Origin: Geomobilibacter sp964431365
Lineage (GTDB): Bacteria > Desulfobacterota > Desulfuromonadia > Geobacterales > DSM-12255
Reading direction: 5' to 3'
NCBI GenBank assembly: GCA_964431365.1
Contig: CAYSJJ010000057.1
Coordinates: 1 to 27,511, forward strand
Length of the DNA stretch: 27,511 nt
Shown here piece by piece: positions 7,607-14,791 of this stretch. Each line of letters starts with the position of its first letter. The first letter of the stretch is position 1. The notes beneath the pieces were generated by a model. The model saw only the letters and a program-made list of their open reading frames with translations, did no database searches and was not told the origin of the DNA. The position numbers were made by a program, and so were the translations under genes.

Positions 7607-8278
7607 TTAACCTGCGGCTTCGATGAATTCAAGTGTCTCCTGGCCTTCAATGCTCACAATCCGGCACTGAAGGGTCGAATTGAGCAACAGCAGACGGTTT
7701 GCGAGTTCTTCATAGCTCTGAGCCGATGGCTTCTCAGGAGGCGCTGCCAGAAACCCCTTGACCGCTTCATCCAGGATACCGCCACAATCCACCGGCTCGT
7801 TGAGGTACTTGATGGCCTGGGCAACAATCAACGCGGAAAGGTAAAACTCTTCAGGGGTCGGCGTCGGTACCTTTTCAAGCAACGCCACGGTTGACTCATA
7901 CTCCTCGGTCAGATCCTCAATAGCCACCTCATGGCAAAACTCCATCATCCAGTGCCCAACGAACCAGTCGCTGGCAGCATTCAGCGCAGGTGCAAGCTCG
8001 GCAAATCGCTTGTCATCGATGCCGGCAACCGGGAAGGTCGTCGCAAAGATGGGATGAACCTGCTCGCAAAGCAAGGCATGACCCAGTTCATGGAGATATA
8101 CGAGTGCATGCCCCGGTGTCACATCCGCGCCGCTGGGCAACCGAAAGATCGCATGTTCCCTAGCCTTAACGTCAGAACATATCCGATAGGGACCAAAGGC
8201 GCCCTGCACGTCCTTTATGGGCCAGGATAGATCAGCTTCAGCCTTTTCGATCAGGTTTCCGAGTTTCTTCGTATTCAT
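7607..8278 (-). CDS. Hypothetical protein with HELGH zinc-metalloprotease-like motif
   Basis: A protein of 223 residues that I do not recognise as a named family. It contains VYLHELGHALLCEQ at about 61-74, an HExxH zinc motif with His63, Glu64 and His67 as seen in gluzincin and ImmA/IrrE-type peptidases. A downstream stretch rich in acidic residues (HEVAIEDLTEEYEST) could hold a third ligand. No signal peptide or membrane segment is seen, so it is probably cytoplasmic. I chose the ATG at 8278 because GGAGG lies 4-5 bases upstream; an in-frame ATG at 8293 lacks this. It follows ubiD on the same strand after about 90 bases, and may or may not be co-transcribed. No regulator partner is visible next to it. 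Confidence 0.72.
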   Translation of the reverse strand: MNTKKLGNLIEKAEADLSWPIKDVQGAFGPYRICSDVKAREHAIFRLPSGADVTPGHALVYLHELGHALLCEQVHPIFATTFPVAGIDDKRFAELAPALNAASDWFVGHWMMEFCHEVAIEDLTEEYESTVALLEKVPTPTPEEFYLSALIVAQAIKYLNEPVDCGGILDEAVKGFLAAPPEKPSAQSYEELANRLLLLNSTLQCRIVSIEGQETLEFIEAAG

Positions 8279-8369
8279 ACGGCCTCCATGCAACGAACGG
8301 AATTATCTTCATGTCTCCACAAGAGAGTAACACTATTCTGCCGGCAATAAACGTCCGGTATCAGCGACA

Positions 8370-10208
8370 TCAGATGATCCCGTGCAGCGGCCCGCCCGGA
8401 GCTCCCAAAACGTCTACCCGTTTCTCGACATCGGGATCGTCGACCAGCGGCGGAGCATGGTATGGCTTGCTCCGGGCGTCGATCACCAACGGCCCGGCGC
8501 ATCCCCAGTGCTTGCTGACCGTTGCGGCGTTCACGCCATAGATGTCGGAAGCGGGATTGGAGCGGGTAAAGACGGTCCAGAGAAAATTGTTGAAGGTCCG
8601 GGCCACGAACTCGCTGTCGTCCACAACCACCACCAGCGGAAAGCCGCCCAGACCCACTGTCCCTGCCAACTGCGCGCAAAAACCCTCCATTAAAGGATCA
8701 ACGGCATTCCTTCCACAGCTGTTCGCCGGACCGCTCACGGCCAGGATGCCGGGGAGAACCACGGCCGGCGCGCCAAATCCCTCAGCCAGGGTGAGACCGG
8801 GCGGGAGCTCAGCCGCCAGCACCCTGCTGGCTGGCCCAACGGCGGCGACGACCACTTTCGAACCCTGGTTCAGGCCGCTTCCCGAGTAGTCCAGGGTATC
8901 GACCGTGGTCCGGGTCTGGAAGTGCAGGTCGCGCCGCCAGTCGGCCCGTTCCAGGATGTGCCGAAAGAAGGCCGGGATGTCGTGGATATCGGGTGGATTG
9001 TCCTCGTGGGCCGCAATCAGGAGGTATTTGGCCAGGGAGAGCTGCCCCTGCCCCAGGATGGCATTGGCGATGGTGAGGAGCTCCATCGGCTCCCGCTCGG
9101 GAGCGTACGGTACGTAGCGCTCGCTCCCCACGGCCAGCAGCAGCGGGTGAACACCGGCTGCGTCAACTGCGTGGACCCCCTTGACGCCGGGGAGCACGGT
9201 CGGAATCAGGCCGCCGGTCAGTTCATGAATAAAGGCACCGAAGGAGGTGTCCTCCTGGGGTGGCCTGCCGACGGTAGTGAAGGGCCAGATGGCGCCCTCC
9301 CGGTAAAAGACGTTGTCGACCCGCAGCACCGGGAAGTCGTGGGCCAGGCTGTAGTACCCCAGATGATCGCCGAACGGCCCCTCCGGCAAGGTTTTGTCCG
9401 GATCGATGGTGCCGGTGATGACGAAGTCGGCTTCGGCAGGCATGGGGAGCGCCCCCGGCCGGCGGACCATGGGAATCCGGTGCCCGGCCAGGAGCCCGGC
9501 GAACGAAAGTTCCGGCATCCCTTCCGGTAGCGGCATGACCGCCGCCACCGTCATGGCAGGCGGTCCGCCGACAAAGATGCTCACCCGGAACGGTTCCCCC
9601 CGCTCCAACGCCTCGGCATGGTGGACGCCGATCCCCCGGTGGATCTGGTAGTGGATCCCCACCTCCCGGTTCTGCTCGTAGCGGTTACCCGAAAGCTGGA
9701 CCCGGTACATCCCCAGGTTGGCCTGGCGGAAGCCGGGGGCGGAAGGGCGCTCGGAATAGACCTGCGGCAGGGTAACGAAGGCGCCGCCGTCGTCGGGCCA
9801 CGACTTGACCTGCGGCAGTTGGTCGATGGAGGTGTGGTTGGCCAGGATCGGCCCCTTCCCCACCCCTTTGGGGAGGAGATTGAGGGCCGCGGGGAGGATC
9901 GGGGCATACGCCAGGGGATGCCGCAACGCCTCGGCAGGGTTGATCTTCATCTCCACCAGCCGCTCGATGGCCCCAAGGGTGTCGCGGAACAGGAACCGGG
10001 TCCGCGCCAGGGTGCCGAACAGGTTACCCAGTAGCGGGAAACGACACCCTTTCACGTTGGTGAAGAGGAGCGCCGGCCCCCCCGCCGCGTAGACACGACG
10101 CTGGATGGCGCCCGCCTCCAGGTTCGGATCGACCTCGACCTCTATCCTCTTCAGCATCCCGTGTCGCCCAAGGTCGGCGACACACTCCTGCAGATTGCGA
10201 TACCCCAT
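8370..10208 (-). CDS. UbiD family (prenylated-FMN) decarboxylase
   Basis: A protein of 612 residues in the UbiD superfamily, which reversibly (de)carboxylates aromatic or alpha,beta-unsaturated acids using prenylated FMN. The active-site signature LPEGPFGDHLGYYS (near 275-288) carries the conserved Glu276 and Asp281; the cofactor-side NLGMYRVQL is near 165-173. It is longer than the roughly 490-residue E. coli UbiD and belongs to a long subgroup found in many anaerobes. The open frame starts at 10214, but there the ribosome site AGAGGA would abut the ATG, whereas ATG 10208 has it 5 bases upstream. No UbiX (prenyl-FMN synthase) gene is in the window. The substrate is unknown: menaquinone precursor and aromatic acid degradation are both possible. 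Confidence 0.9.
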   Translation of the reverse strand: MGYRNLQECVADLGRHGMLKRIEVEVDPNLEAGAIQRRVYAAGGPALLFTNVKGCRFPLLGNLFGTLARTRFLFRDTLGAIERLVEMKINPAEALRHPLAYAPILPAALNLLPKGVGKGPILANHTSIDQLPQVKSWPDDGGAFVTLPQVYSERPSAPGFRQANLGMYRVQLSGNRYEQNREVGIHYQIHRGIGVHHAEALERGEPFRVSIFVGGPPAMTVAAVMPLPEGMPELSFAGLLAGHRIPMVRRPGALPMPAEADFVITGTIDPDKTLPEGPFGDHLGYYSLAHDFPVLRVDNVFYREGAIWPFTTVGRPPQEDTSFGAFIHELTGGLIPTVLPGVKGVHAVDAAGVHPLLLAVGSERYVPYAPEREPMELLTIANAILGQGQLSLAKYLLIAAHEDNPPDIHDIPAFFRHILERADWRRDLHFQTRTTVDTLDYSGSGLNQGSKVVVAAVGPASRVLAAELPPGLTLAEGFGAPAVVLPGILAVSGPANSCGRNAVDPLMEGFCAQLAGTVGLGGFPLVVVVDDSEFVARTFNNFLWTVFTRSNPASDIYGVNAATVSKHWGCAGPLVIDARSKPYHAPPLVDDPDVEKRVDVLGAPGGPLHGII

Positions 10209-10244
10209 ACCCATCCTCTATGCGGCGATAGCCGCCAGGAATTG

Positions 10245-10273
10245 TTTGTAAAGCACTCTCGGCTGCTCGTCAA
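10245..10273 (-). promoter_or_regulatory. Candidate sigma-70 promoter of the UbiD-family gene
   Basis: On the minus strand TTGACG (10268-10273, 5 of 6) and TACAAA (10245-10250, 4 of 6) are separated by exactly 17 bases. The start near 10238 gives a 30-base leader containing the AGAGGA ribosome site. Identified by eye. Confidence 0.55.
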
Positions 10274-10834
10274 GAACGCTTTTTTCCCGGCGATGGCAAC
10301 ATCAGCCCCTAATGACTTGCGTTACGGGTGGTCTTGACGCCTGCGATCACCGCAAACTTAGACACTGCTCACTTGTCGAAAAACCTTACACCACCCTACC
10401 ATCTGCAACCAACTTGAATTACGAGCCATTTCCCTAACACCAGCCACCCTCACAACCATTTACCCGGCAATAGTTCGAATTATTTGACAGGACATGCGAT
10501 ACGATCAGCAGTTCAACTGACAAGAACGTTGACAACTCCCGGGCTCCACTCCAGTCAAAAGCCCTTACATTCTGTCAAAATCCGTGACAACGGTTGCTAT
10601 GAACATTCAGCAACGCTTCCTGAACTCAACACCATACTAACCACCTTATTTTACGGATACAAACAATTCCCACCCTACCATTCAACAGGAAATGGCATTA
10701 TTCGTGCTTCCGCGACAAAACCGCTCTCCGCTAACACGAAATAATCTTTAAATAACAAATAGTTACAGGTGTCGAAAGAATTTACACACACCACCAACGC
10801 ACACGTAACACACCGAAATAATTCAACATTAATT
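10274..10834. other. Long intergenic region with relatively low GC and repeated TGACA boxes
   Basis: This stretch of about 560 bases has visibly lower GC than its neighbours and no coding sequence I can support. The open frames here (for example plus-strand 10484-10744) lack a ribosome site and resemble nothing known. It contains five TGACA/TGTCA boxes between 10484 and 10589, including GTTGACAAC (10528-10536) and the inverted pair TGTCA-N7-TGACA (10573-10589). These could be upstream activator sites for the PEP-CTERM promoter. Confidence 0.4.
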
Positions 10835-10851
10835 TTGGCATCATCAGTGCT
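10835..10851 (+). promoter_or_regulatory. Candidate sigma-54 promoter of the PEP-CTERM / multicopper oxidase genes
   Basis: TTGGCATCATCAGTGCT places GG (10837-10838) and GC (10849-10850) exactly 10 bases apart, as required for a -24/-12 promoter, and matches TGGCA fully with GTGCT in place of TTGCW. Transcription would start near 10862, giving a leader of about 100 bases. Sigma-54 control of PEP-CTERM genes through the PrsK/PrsR pair is known in other bacteria. The site itself is a prediction. Confidence 0.6.
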
Positions 10852-10960
10852 ATCAGATAACAAAAAACGTATATCAACGGTCGCTGAGAACAGAGACCGC
10901 ACACAATACACACCTCGTTAACGAACCAAAACCATAATACGGACAAGGAGGACCATCAAA

Positions 10961-11782
10961 ATGAAACTCTCCAGCAAAGCAGCACAAATTACCCTTAGCA
11001 GCCTTGCAGCCATTGCGATTGGCGTAATCGCGCCGGCAGCATATGCAGTCAGCCTGACCGTCACCAACGATGTCCATGTCGGCACCTTCAATGCGCCTGA
11101 TTCGGGCTTTGCGCTGACGCAGTCCACCGGCAATCCGGTGAATTTTGGCAACATCAACACCAGAGCCAATGTATCGGCTTCGGCAACAGGGGCCACGTCG
11201 TTGACCAGTTCCGACGCCCAGACGTCGCCTTTCGACCAGAGTGGCGCATTTGCGTTCGCAACCGTGCTGCCAGGGGACGTGCTGGGATCCAACAGTGCCG
11301 CAGATGGCGTGGCCAACTGGATTGAACTGCAGAACTTCAACGCGGCGGCCACCGCAACATACATTAACGACGGCACCCCCGGCCTTGCCAACGCGACCAG
11401 TGACTATCTCTACCAACAGTTCTTCACCGTCGATGCGGGAGCAACGGTCAACTATCACTTCGATTTCGCTGCAGCCTTCAACATCCTTGATCCGCCGGTA
11501 CCGGGGATGGAAGGCTCCTTCGGCAAGTCAATTTTCCAGTTCATGCTGGTGAGTACCGACCTGAATGGCAGCGTGCTCAATAGTATCACCTATGACAAGA
11601 CACTGTTCGGCAATGGTTATTTTGCTTCTGACCTTAACCTTGCCTTTGCAGACGGCTTCGGTTACTGGCAGGCGTTCACCTCCGCCGAAGCAACCGCGAC
11701 CGTCCCCGAGCCAGGCACATTCCTGCTGGTCGGAGCCGGGCTCGCCGGGCTCGCACTGTACCGTCGCCGCCGGAGCGCCTAA
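10961..11782 (+). CDS. PEP-CTERM sorting domain protein
   Basis: An exported protein of 273 residues with a signal peptide (cleavage probably after AAYA, residue 29) and a C-terminal PEP-CTERM signal. The signal consists of VPEPGTF (from 248), a hydrophobic helix LLVGAGLAGLALY and a basic RRRR tail. Such proteins are cut and anchored or released by an exosortase (EpsH/XrtA type), and are usually linked to exopolysaccharide or biofilm surfaces. The middle (30-245) is rich in Ala, Thr, Ser and Asn, with no catalytic motif that I recognise; it is probably a beta-rich surface domain. Strong ribosome site AAGGAGG 9 bases upstream. It precedes the multicopper oxidase by 61 bases and no terminator is seen between them. 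No exosortase gene is in the window. Confidence 0.88.
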   Translation: MKLSSKAAQITLSSLAAIAIGVIAPAAYAVSLTVTNDVHVGTFNAPDSGFALTQSTGNPVNFGNINTRANVSASATGATSLTSSDAQTSPFDQSGAFAFATVLPGDVLGSNSAADGVANWIELQNFNAAATATYINDGTPGLANATSDYLYQQFFTVDAGATVNYHFDFAAAFNILDPPVPGMEGSFGKSIFQFMLVSTDLNGSVLNSITYDKTLFGNGYFASDLNLAFADGFGYWQAFTSAEATATVPEPGTFLLVGAGLAGLALYRRRRSA

Positions 11783-11843
11783 TTACGTCCAACAGGCACA
11801 AACAGTCCAGGAAAACTTTTCTTCAGGAAGGAGTACCCAGACC

Positions 11844-14165
11844 ATGAAAGAGATAAGCCGCCGACAGTTTTTGCAGATCAGCAGTCTCGCCGCCGGCGCC
11901 ACCATGCTCCCGCTGCCGGTAAAGTGGCTCGGCAGCAGCGACGCCATGGCCTTCTACCAGACCGGCGCCATCCCGTTGTACAAGACCACGCTCAGGATTG
12001 CCGAAATCCCCATCTGTGCGCCGGACACCACCACAGCGCCGGTTACCGGCGTCACGCATTACACCATCAGCATCCAGGAGTTCCAGGACCAGGTCATCCC
12101 GACCGGCAACGGTTTCGGCGCAACAACCTTCTGGGGCTACAACCCTGCCAAGACGGTGCAGGAGGCCCTTGGCCTTCCCAAACCGCCGCCGACCCATCTG
12201 GGGGGACTCATGCTTGCCAACCGGGGTGAGCCGATCCAGATCACGTTCCGCAACAAGCTGGACAAGACCTACAATGGTCTGACGCTTACCAAGCACATCA
12301 TTCCCAACGACACCACCATCGGCGGCGCCAACCTCGCCATCAACCGCACATGCACGCACCTCCATGGCGGCCTGGTCCCCTGGATCAGCGACGGCGGCCC
12401 GTTCGACTGGTGGGGGCCGGACGGAAGCCACGGCCTCAGCTTCCTGAACAACGTGACCCTTAACCCCACGGCTGCCGCCGGCGAAGCCGAGTTCTACTAC
12501 GGCAACAACCAGAGCGCCCGGTTCGTCTGGTACCACGATCACGCCTACGGCAACACCAGGATGCACGCCTATGCCGGCATCGCCTCGGGATACTTTATCC
12601 GCGACCAGTTCGAGGCGAACCTTATCGCCAACAACGGCCTCCCGCCGTACGTCGAGACCTCGGTCAAGGCAAACAAGGAGATCCAGGAGATTCCCCTGGT
12701 ATTCCAGGACAAGATTTTTGTCGGCAGCAACATCAACCTGCTCGACCCATCGTGGAAGAACATCGTGTCGGCAAGCGCCCAAGGGGCAGGCAGCCTCTGG
12801 TATCCGCACCTTTATGAATCCAACCGCTGGCGCAAGACATACAGCACCAAACCGCTCCCCAACCCGTCGATAATTGCCGAGATGTTCGGTGACACCATGC
12901 TGGTAAACGGGACGGTGTTTCCAGAAAGACCAGTCGAAGCGAGGCGCTATCGCCTGCGGCTCCTCAACGCCTGCAATGCCAGGTTCCTGAACCTGCAGCT
13001 CTATCTGGACGACGGCTCGCTCGACGGGATCACCCTCAATGCTGCCGGTGTACCGACCAACCAGCCGTTCGTCAACGCGGCAACCGGCAAGCCCAGCGTC
13101 CTGCAGATCGCCACTGAGGGGGGATTCCTGCCGCAGGCTGCCGAAGTGCCGACAAACGTACCGTTTTCGCTCAACGCTGCGGTCAACCCGCTCAACCCGG
13201 TCGGCCAGGGGAGCCTCATCGTCGGCTGCGCCGAACGGCACGACCTGATCGTCGACTTCTCCGGCCTGCAGCCGGGACAGAAGGTCATTCTCTACAATGA
13301 CGCTCCGGCCCCCTTCCCTGGCGGAGACCCGCGCAACGACTATTTCCCGGGACTGGCCAACGGCAACCCGGTGAACACCAAGACCAAGAAAGGTTTTGGT
13401 CCCAACACGCGCGTGCTGATGCGCTTCAACGTAACAAAAGTACCCGTAATCGGTGACTCGCCGCTCACCATAGCTCCCGGGACCAAATTCGAAACGATGG
13501 CGGCGGTGAACGGCCACACCTGGAACGATCCGCTCATCGTCCCCAGCGACCCGAACGGCTTCCCGGATCTGACCAAGATCCCGACACTCAATCCGGACGG
13601 GGTAACCCCGATCAGGGTCCGTCGTCTGACCCTGAACGAAAACTTCGACCCCTGGGGCCGGTTGCAGCAACAGGTCGGCACCGATGTGGTCCAACCGGGT
13701 GGCGGGTATGGTCAGGCATATGAAAACATTGCCACAGAGGTCATCAACCTGAACGGGAAAGCAAAGGTTTGGGAGATCTGGCAGATCGCCAACCTGACCG
13801 CCGACGTCCACCCGATGCACTTTCACCTGGTGAACGTGCAGATTCTTAAGCGGCAGCCGGTTGACGTCGCGAACCCGTTCAAACAACGCACCAGCGACAC
13901 GGCACTGGATGAATTCAACTTCATTGCCCCTGCACGGCTGCCCGACGCCAACGAGGTTGGCTGGAAGGAAACCTGCCGGATGAATCCCGGTGAAGTGATA
14001 ACCGTTTTAATGGAGGTCGCTCTGCCGGCGATCACGAGAGCCGACGGCTCCGTTGTACCGACACCGCCCAGCCCGAGGGTCGGCGACCATGAATATGCGT
14101 GGCACTGCCACATCCTCGAACACGAGGAGCACGACATGATGCGGCCACTGGTCGTCAAGGCCTGA
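11844..14165 (+). CDS. Tat-exported multicopper oxidase (CotA/bilirubin-oxidase-like)
   Basis: A secreted or periplasmic copper oxidase of 773 residues that would oxidise a substrate (Cu(I), Mn(II) or phenolics are typical) and reduce O2 to water. The N terminus has a twin-arginine signal, SRRQFLQ (Arg6-Arg7), with likely cleavage after about Ala36. All four copper motifs are intact: HLHGG (His172, His174), WYHDH (His231, His233), HPMHFH (His656, His659, His661) and HCHILEHEEHDM (His754, Cys755, His756, His760, Met765), so both the type 1 site and the trinuclear centre look functional. The frame is open far upstream, but ATG 11844 has AGGAAGGAG before it and begins the Tat signal. At 773 residues it is longer than CueO or CotA, with inserts between cupredoxin domains. 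Followed by a strong terminator. Substrate not determinable. Confidence 0.93.
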   Translation: MKEISRRQFLQISSLAAGATMLPLPVKWLGSSDAMAFYQTGAIPLYKTTLRIAEIPICAPDTTTAPVTGVTHYTISIQEFQDQVIPTGNGFGATTFWGYNPAKTVQEALGLPKPPPTHLGGLMLANRGEPIQITFRNKLDKTYNGLTLTKHIIPNDTTIGGANLAINRTCTHLHGGLVPWISDGGPFDWWGPDGSHGLSFLNNVTLNPTAAAGEAEFYYGNNQSARFVWYHDHAYGNTRMHAYAGIASGYFIRDQFEANLIANNGLPPYVETSVKANKEIQEIPLVFQDKIFVGSNINLLDPSWKNIVSASAQGAGSLWYPHLYESNRWRKTYSTKPLPNPSIIAEMFGDTMLVNGTVFPERPVEARRYRLRLLNACNARFLNLQLYLDDGSLDGITLNAAGVPTNQPFVNAATGKPSVLQIATEGGFLPQAAEVPTNVPFSLNAAVNPLNPVGQGSLIVGCAERHDLIVDFSGLQPGQKVILYNDAPAPFPGGDPRNDYFPGLANGNPVNTKTKKGFGPNTRVLMRFNVTKVPVIGDSPLTIAPGTKFETMAAVNGHTWNDPLIVPSDPNGFPDLTKIPTLNPDGVTPIRVRRLTLNENFDPWGRLQQQVGTDVVQPGGGYGQAYENIATEVINLNGKAKVWEIWQIANLTADVHPMHFHLVNVQILKRQPVDVANPFKQRTSDTALDEFNFIAPARLPDANEVGWKETCRMNPGEVITVLMEVALPAITRADGSVVPTPPSPRVGDHEYAWHCHILEHEEHDMMRPLVVKA

Positions 14166-14193
14166 CGCGTCGACAGCCCACAGCATCCGTTTA

Positions 14194-14232
14194 ATAACAA
14201 AGCCCCGTGGCAATCCCACGGGGCTTTGTTAT
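14194..14232. terminator. Bidirectional terminator after the multicopper oxidase gene
   Basis: Perfect 17-base complementary arms (14194-14210 and 14216-14232) flank a 5-base loop. The core is AAAGCCCCGTGG / CCACGGGGCTTT, flanked by A-rich and T-rich edges that give a terminator shape in both directions. It ends the PEP-CTERM/oxidase unit 28 bases past the stop. Confidence 0.93.
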
Positions 14233-14235
14233 ACT
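14207..14235 (+). promoter_or_regulatory. Candidate extended -10 promoter overlapping the terminator
   Basis: TGTTATACT (14227-14235) is an extended -10 element with 5 of 6 matches in the hexamer. GTGGCA (14207-14212) lies 17 bases upstream as a moderate -35. It would start transcription near 14242, about 45 bases before the next gene. It shares bases with the terminator's right arm; no other promoter is evident for the downstream efflux operon. Confidence 0.45.
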
Positions 14236-14286
14236 GACTCTCACTCTATGCGGCGCCCACGGCACCGTTACGTCAAGGGAGGACAT

Positions 14287-14766
14287 ATGAAGACAGCCAT
14301 CGCCTGTTGCGCACTATTACTGTGCGGCAGCACATCGTTTGCCGCAAATCTCCCCTCGTGGGACAAAATGCCGCCAACCATGCGTGAAATCGTCGTCAAG
14401 CTGTATGTAGGCGGCTATCTTGCCGGCATCAATCAGGGTGTTGGCGAAGGGATCAAAAGCGCCATCAGTTATACGAAAACCACCGGCAACAACACCTATA
14501 TTGACGATAAAACAAACATATTCACCTCCTGCAGCAACATTCTCAGCAATAACGTTGACCGGATTTACGACGAGACGCGCAGCTGGCAGCAGATCCAGAT
14601 AAAGGATACGAATTTCTACGTCGGCGAGATAACTGCCTTCCTGAAAAAGTACCCCCCGTGCGCGAAGATGGATGCCGGCGATCTGGTAGAAGTCATGACG
14701 CCGGTCTGGTTCAATCTGGTCATTGATCCGGGCTACGAGAACATCGGCAAAGGCTGCTCCAAATAA
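14287..14766 (+). CDS. Hypothetical exported protein, first gene of the efflux operon
   Basis: A small protein of 159 residues with a clear signal peptide (MKTAIACCALLLCGSTSFA, cleavage near residue 19) and no further membrane segment, so probably periplasmic. The mature part has a YVGGYLAGINQGVGEG segment, two central and C-terminal cysteines that could form disulfides (FTSCSN, YPPCAK, GKGCSK), and no metal-binding cluster. The ATG at 14287 follows GGGAGG; an open frame begins earlier at 14248 but has no ribosome site. It ends 25 bases before cusB, so it is likely co-transcribed with the efflux genes. I cannot name its family; it could be an accessory protein of the pump or a general periplasmic factor. 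Confidence 0.7.
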   Translation: MKTAIACCALLLCGSTSFAANLPSWDKMPPTMREIVVKLYVGGYLAGINQGVGEGIKSAISYTKTTGNNTYIDDKTNIFTSCSNILSNNVDRIYDETRSWQQIQIKDTNFYVGEITAFLKKYPPCAKMDAGDLVEVMTPVWFNLVIDPGYENIGKGCSK

Positions 14767-14791
14767 CGACACCGGGATGTAACACTACCCT

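Noticed and set aside
10484..10744. 86-codon open frame in the long intergenic region
   Set aside because: No ribosome site, no recognisable motif and a composition unlike the neighbouring genes; it overlaps putative regulatory boxes.
11823..13886. 687-codon minus-strand open frame inside the multicopper oxidase gene
   Set aside because: Antisense shadow; the plus strand carries all copper motifs, a Tat signal and a ribosome site.
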